Below, piece after piece: positions 6,351 to 6,390 of a stretch of DNA of 6,390 nucleotides. Under the pieces are notes generated by a model that searched no databases, was not told the origin of the DNA, and saw nothing but the letters and a program-made list of their open reading frames with translations. Position 1 is the first letter of the stretch; every line of letters begins with the position of its first letter. The stretch comes from Bacteroidales bacterium (GTDB lineage Bacteria; Bacteroidota; Bacteroidia; Bacteroidales; Tenuifilaceae): assembly GCA_008933525.1 (NCBI GenBank), contig WBUV01000194.1:1-6390 (forward strand), in the 5' to 3' direction. The translations under genes were made by a program, and so were the position numbers.

Positions 6351-6390
6351 GGTTATGATTTTTAATAAAAATTAATCTTTAATGCAATAT

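Overview
This window looks like a piece of chromosome from a member of the Bacteroidota, most likely the Bacteroidales or a near relative. The evidence is the AT-rich sequence, gene starts preceded by A/T-rich stretches instead of Shine-Dalgarno sites, two candidate promoters with the Bacteroidota -7 motif TAnnTTTG, a fused RibBA enzyme, and a small START-like-domain protein of a type I associate with this phylum. The assignment rests on pattern recognition, not on a search.

All six genes lie on the minus strand, so transcription runs from high to low coordinates. In that order they are: a START-like-domain protein (6350-5955); an LptF/LptG-family lipopolysaccharide-export permease with a GTG start (5876-4416); a cytoplasmic GT-B glycosyltransferase (4362-3157); a membrane-anchored family 2 glycosyltransferase overlapping it by one base (3157-1982); bifunctional riboflavin-biosynthesis RibBA (1906-671); and the N-terminal 180 codons of methionyl-tRNA formyltransferase Fmt, which runs off the left edge (542-1). 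No gene-free stretch exceeds 300 bases.

The permease and the two glycosyltransferases make a plausible cell-envelope block: the glycosyltransferases would build part of a surface glycan or lipopolysaccharide on the inner face of the membrane, and the permease belongs to the family that extracts lipopolysaccharide for export. RibBA (flavin precursors) and Fmt (initiator tRNA formylation) are housekeeping genes with no obvious functional link to that block. RibBA has its own candidate promoter.

I found no defence system, mobile element, CRISPR array or RNA gene. The most unusual non-coding structure is the 128-base gap between ribBA and fmt. It holds two degenerate arrays with an 8-base period, on opposite strands, meeting at 620/621 and able to fold into a long AT-rich hairpin. 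A second item is a perfect 10-bp inverted repeat that brackets the candidate -7 promoter element in front of the permease gene. The window is otherwise ordinary.
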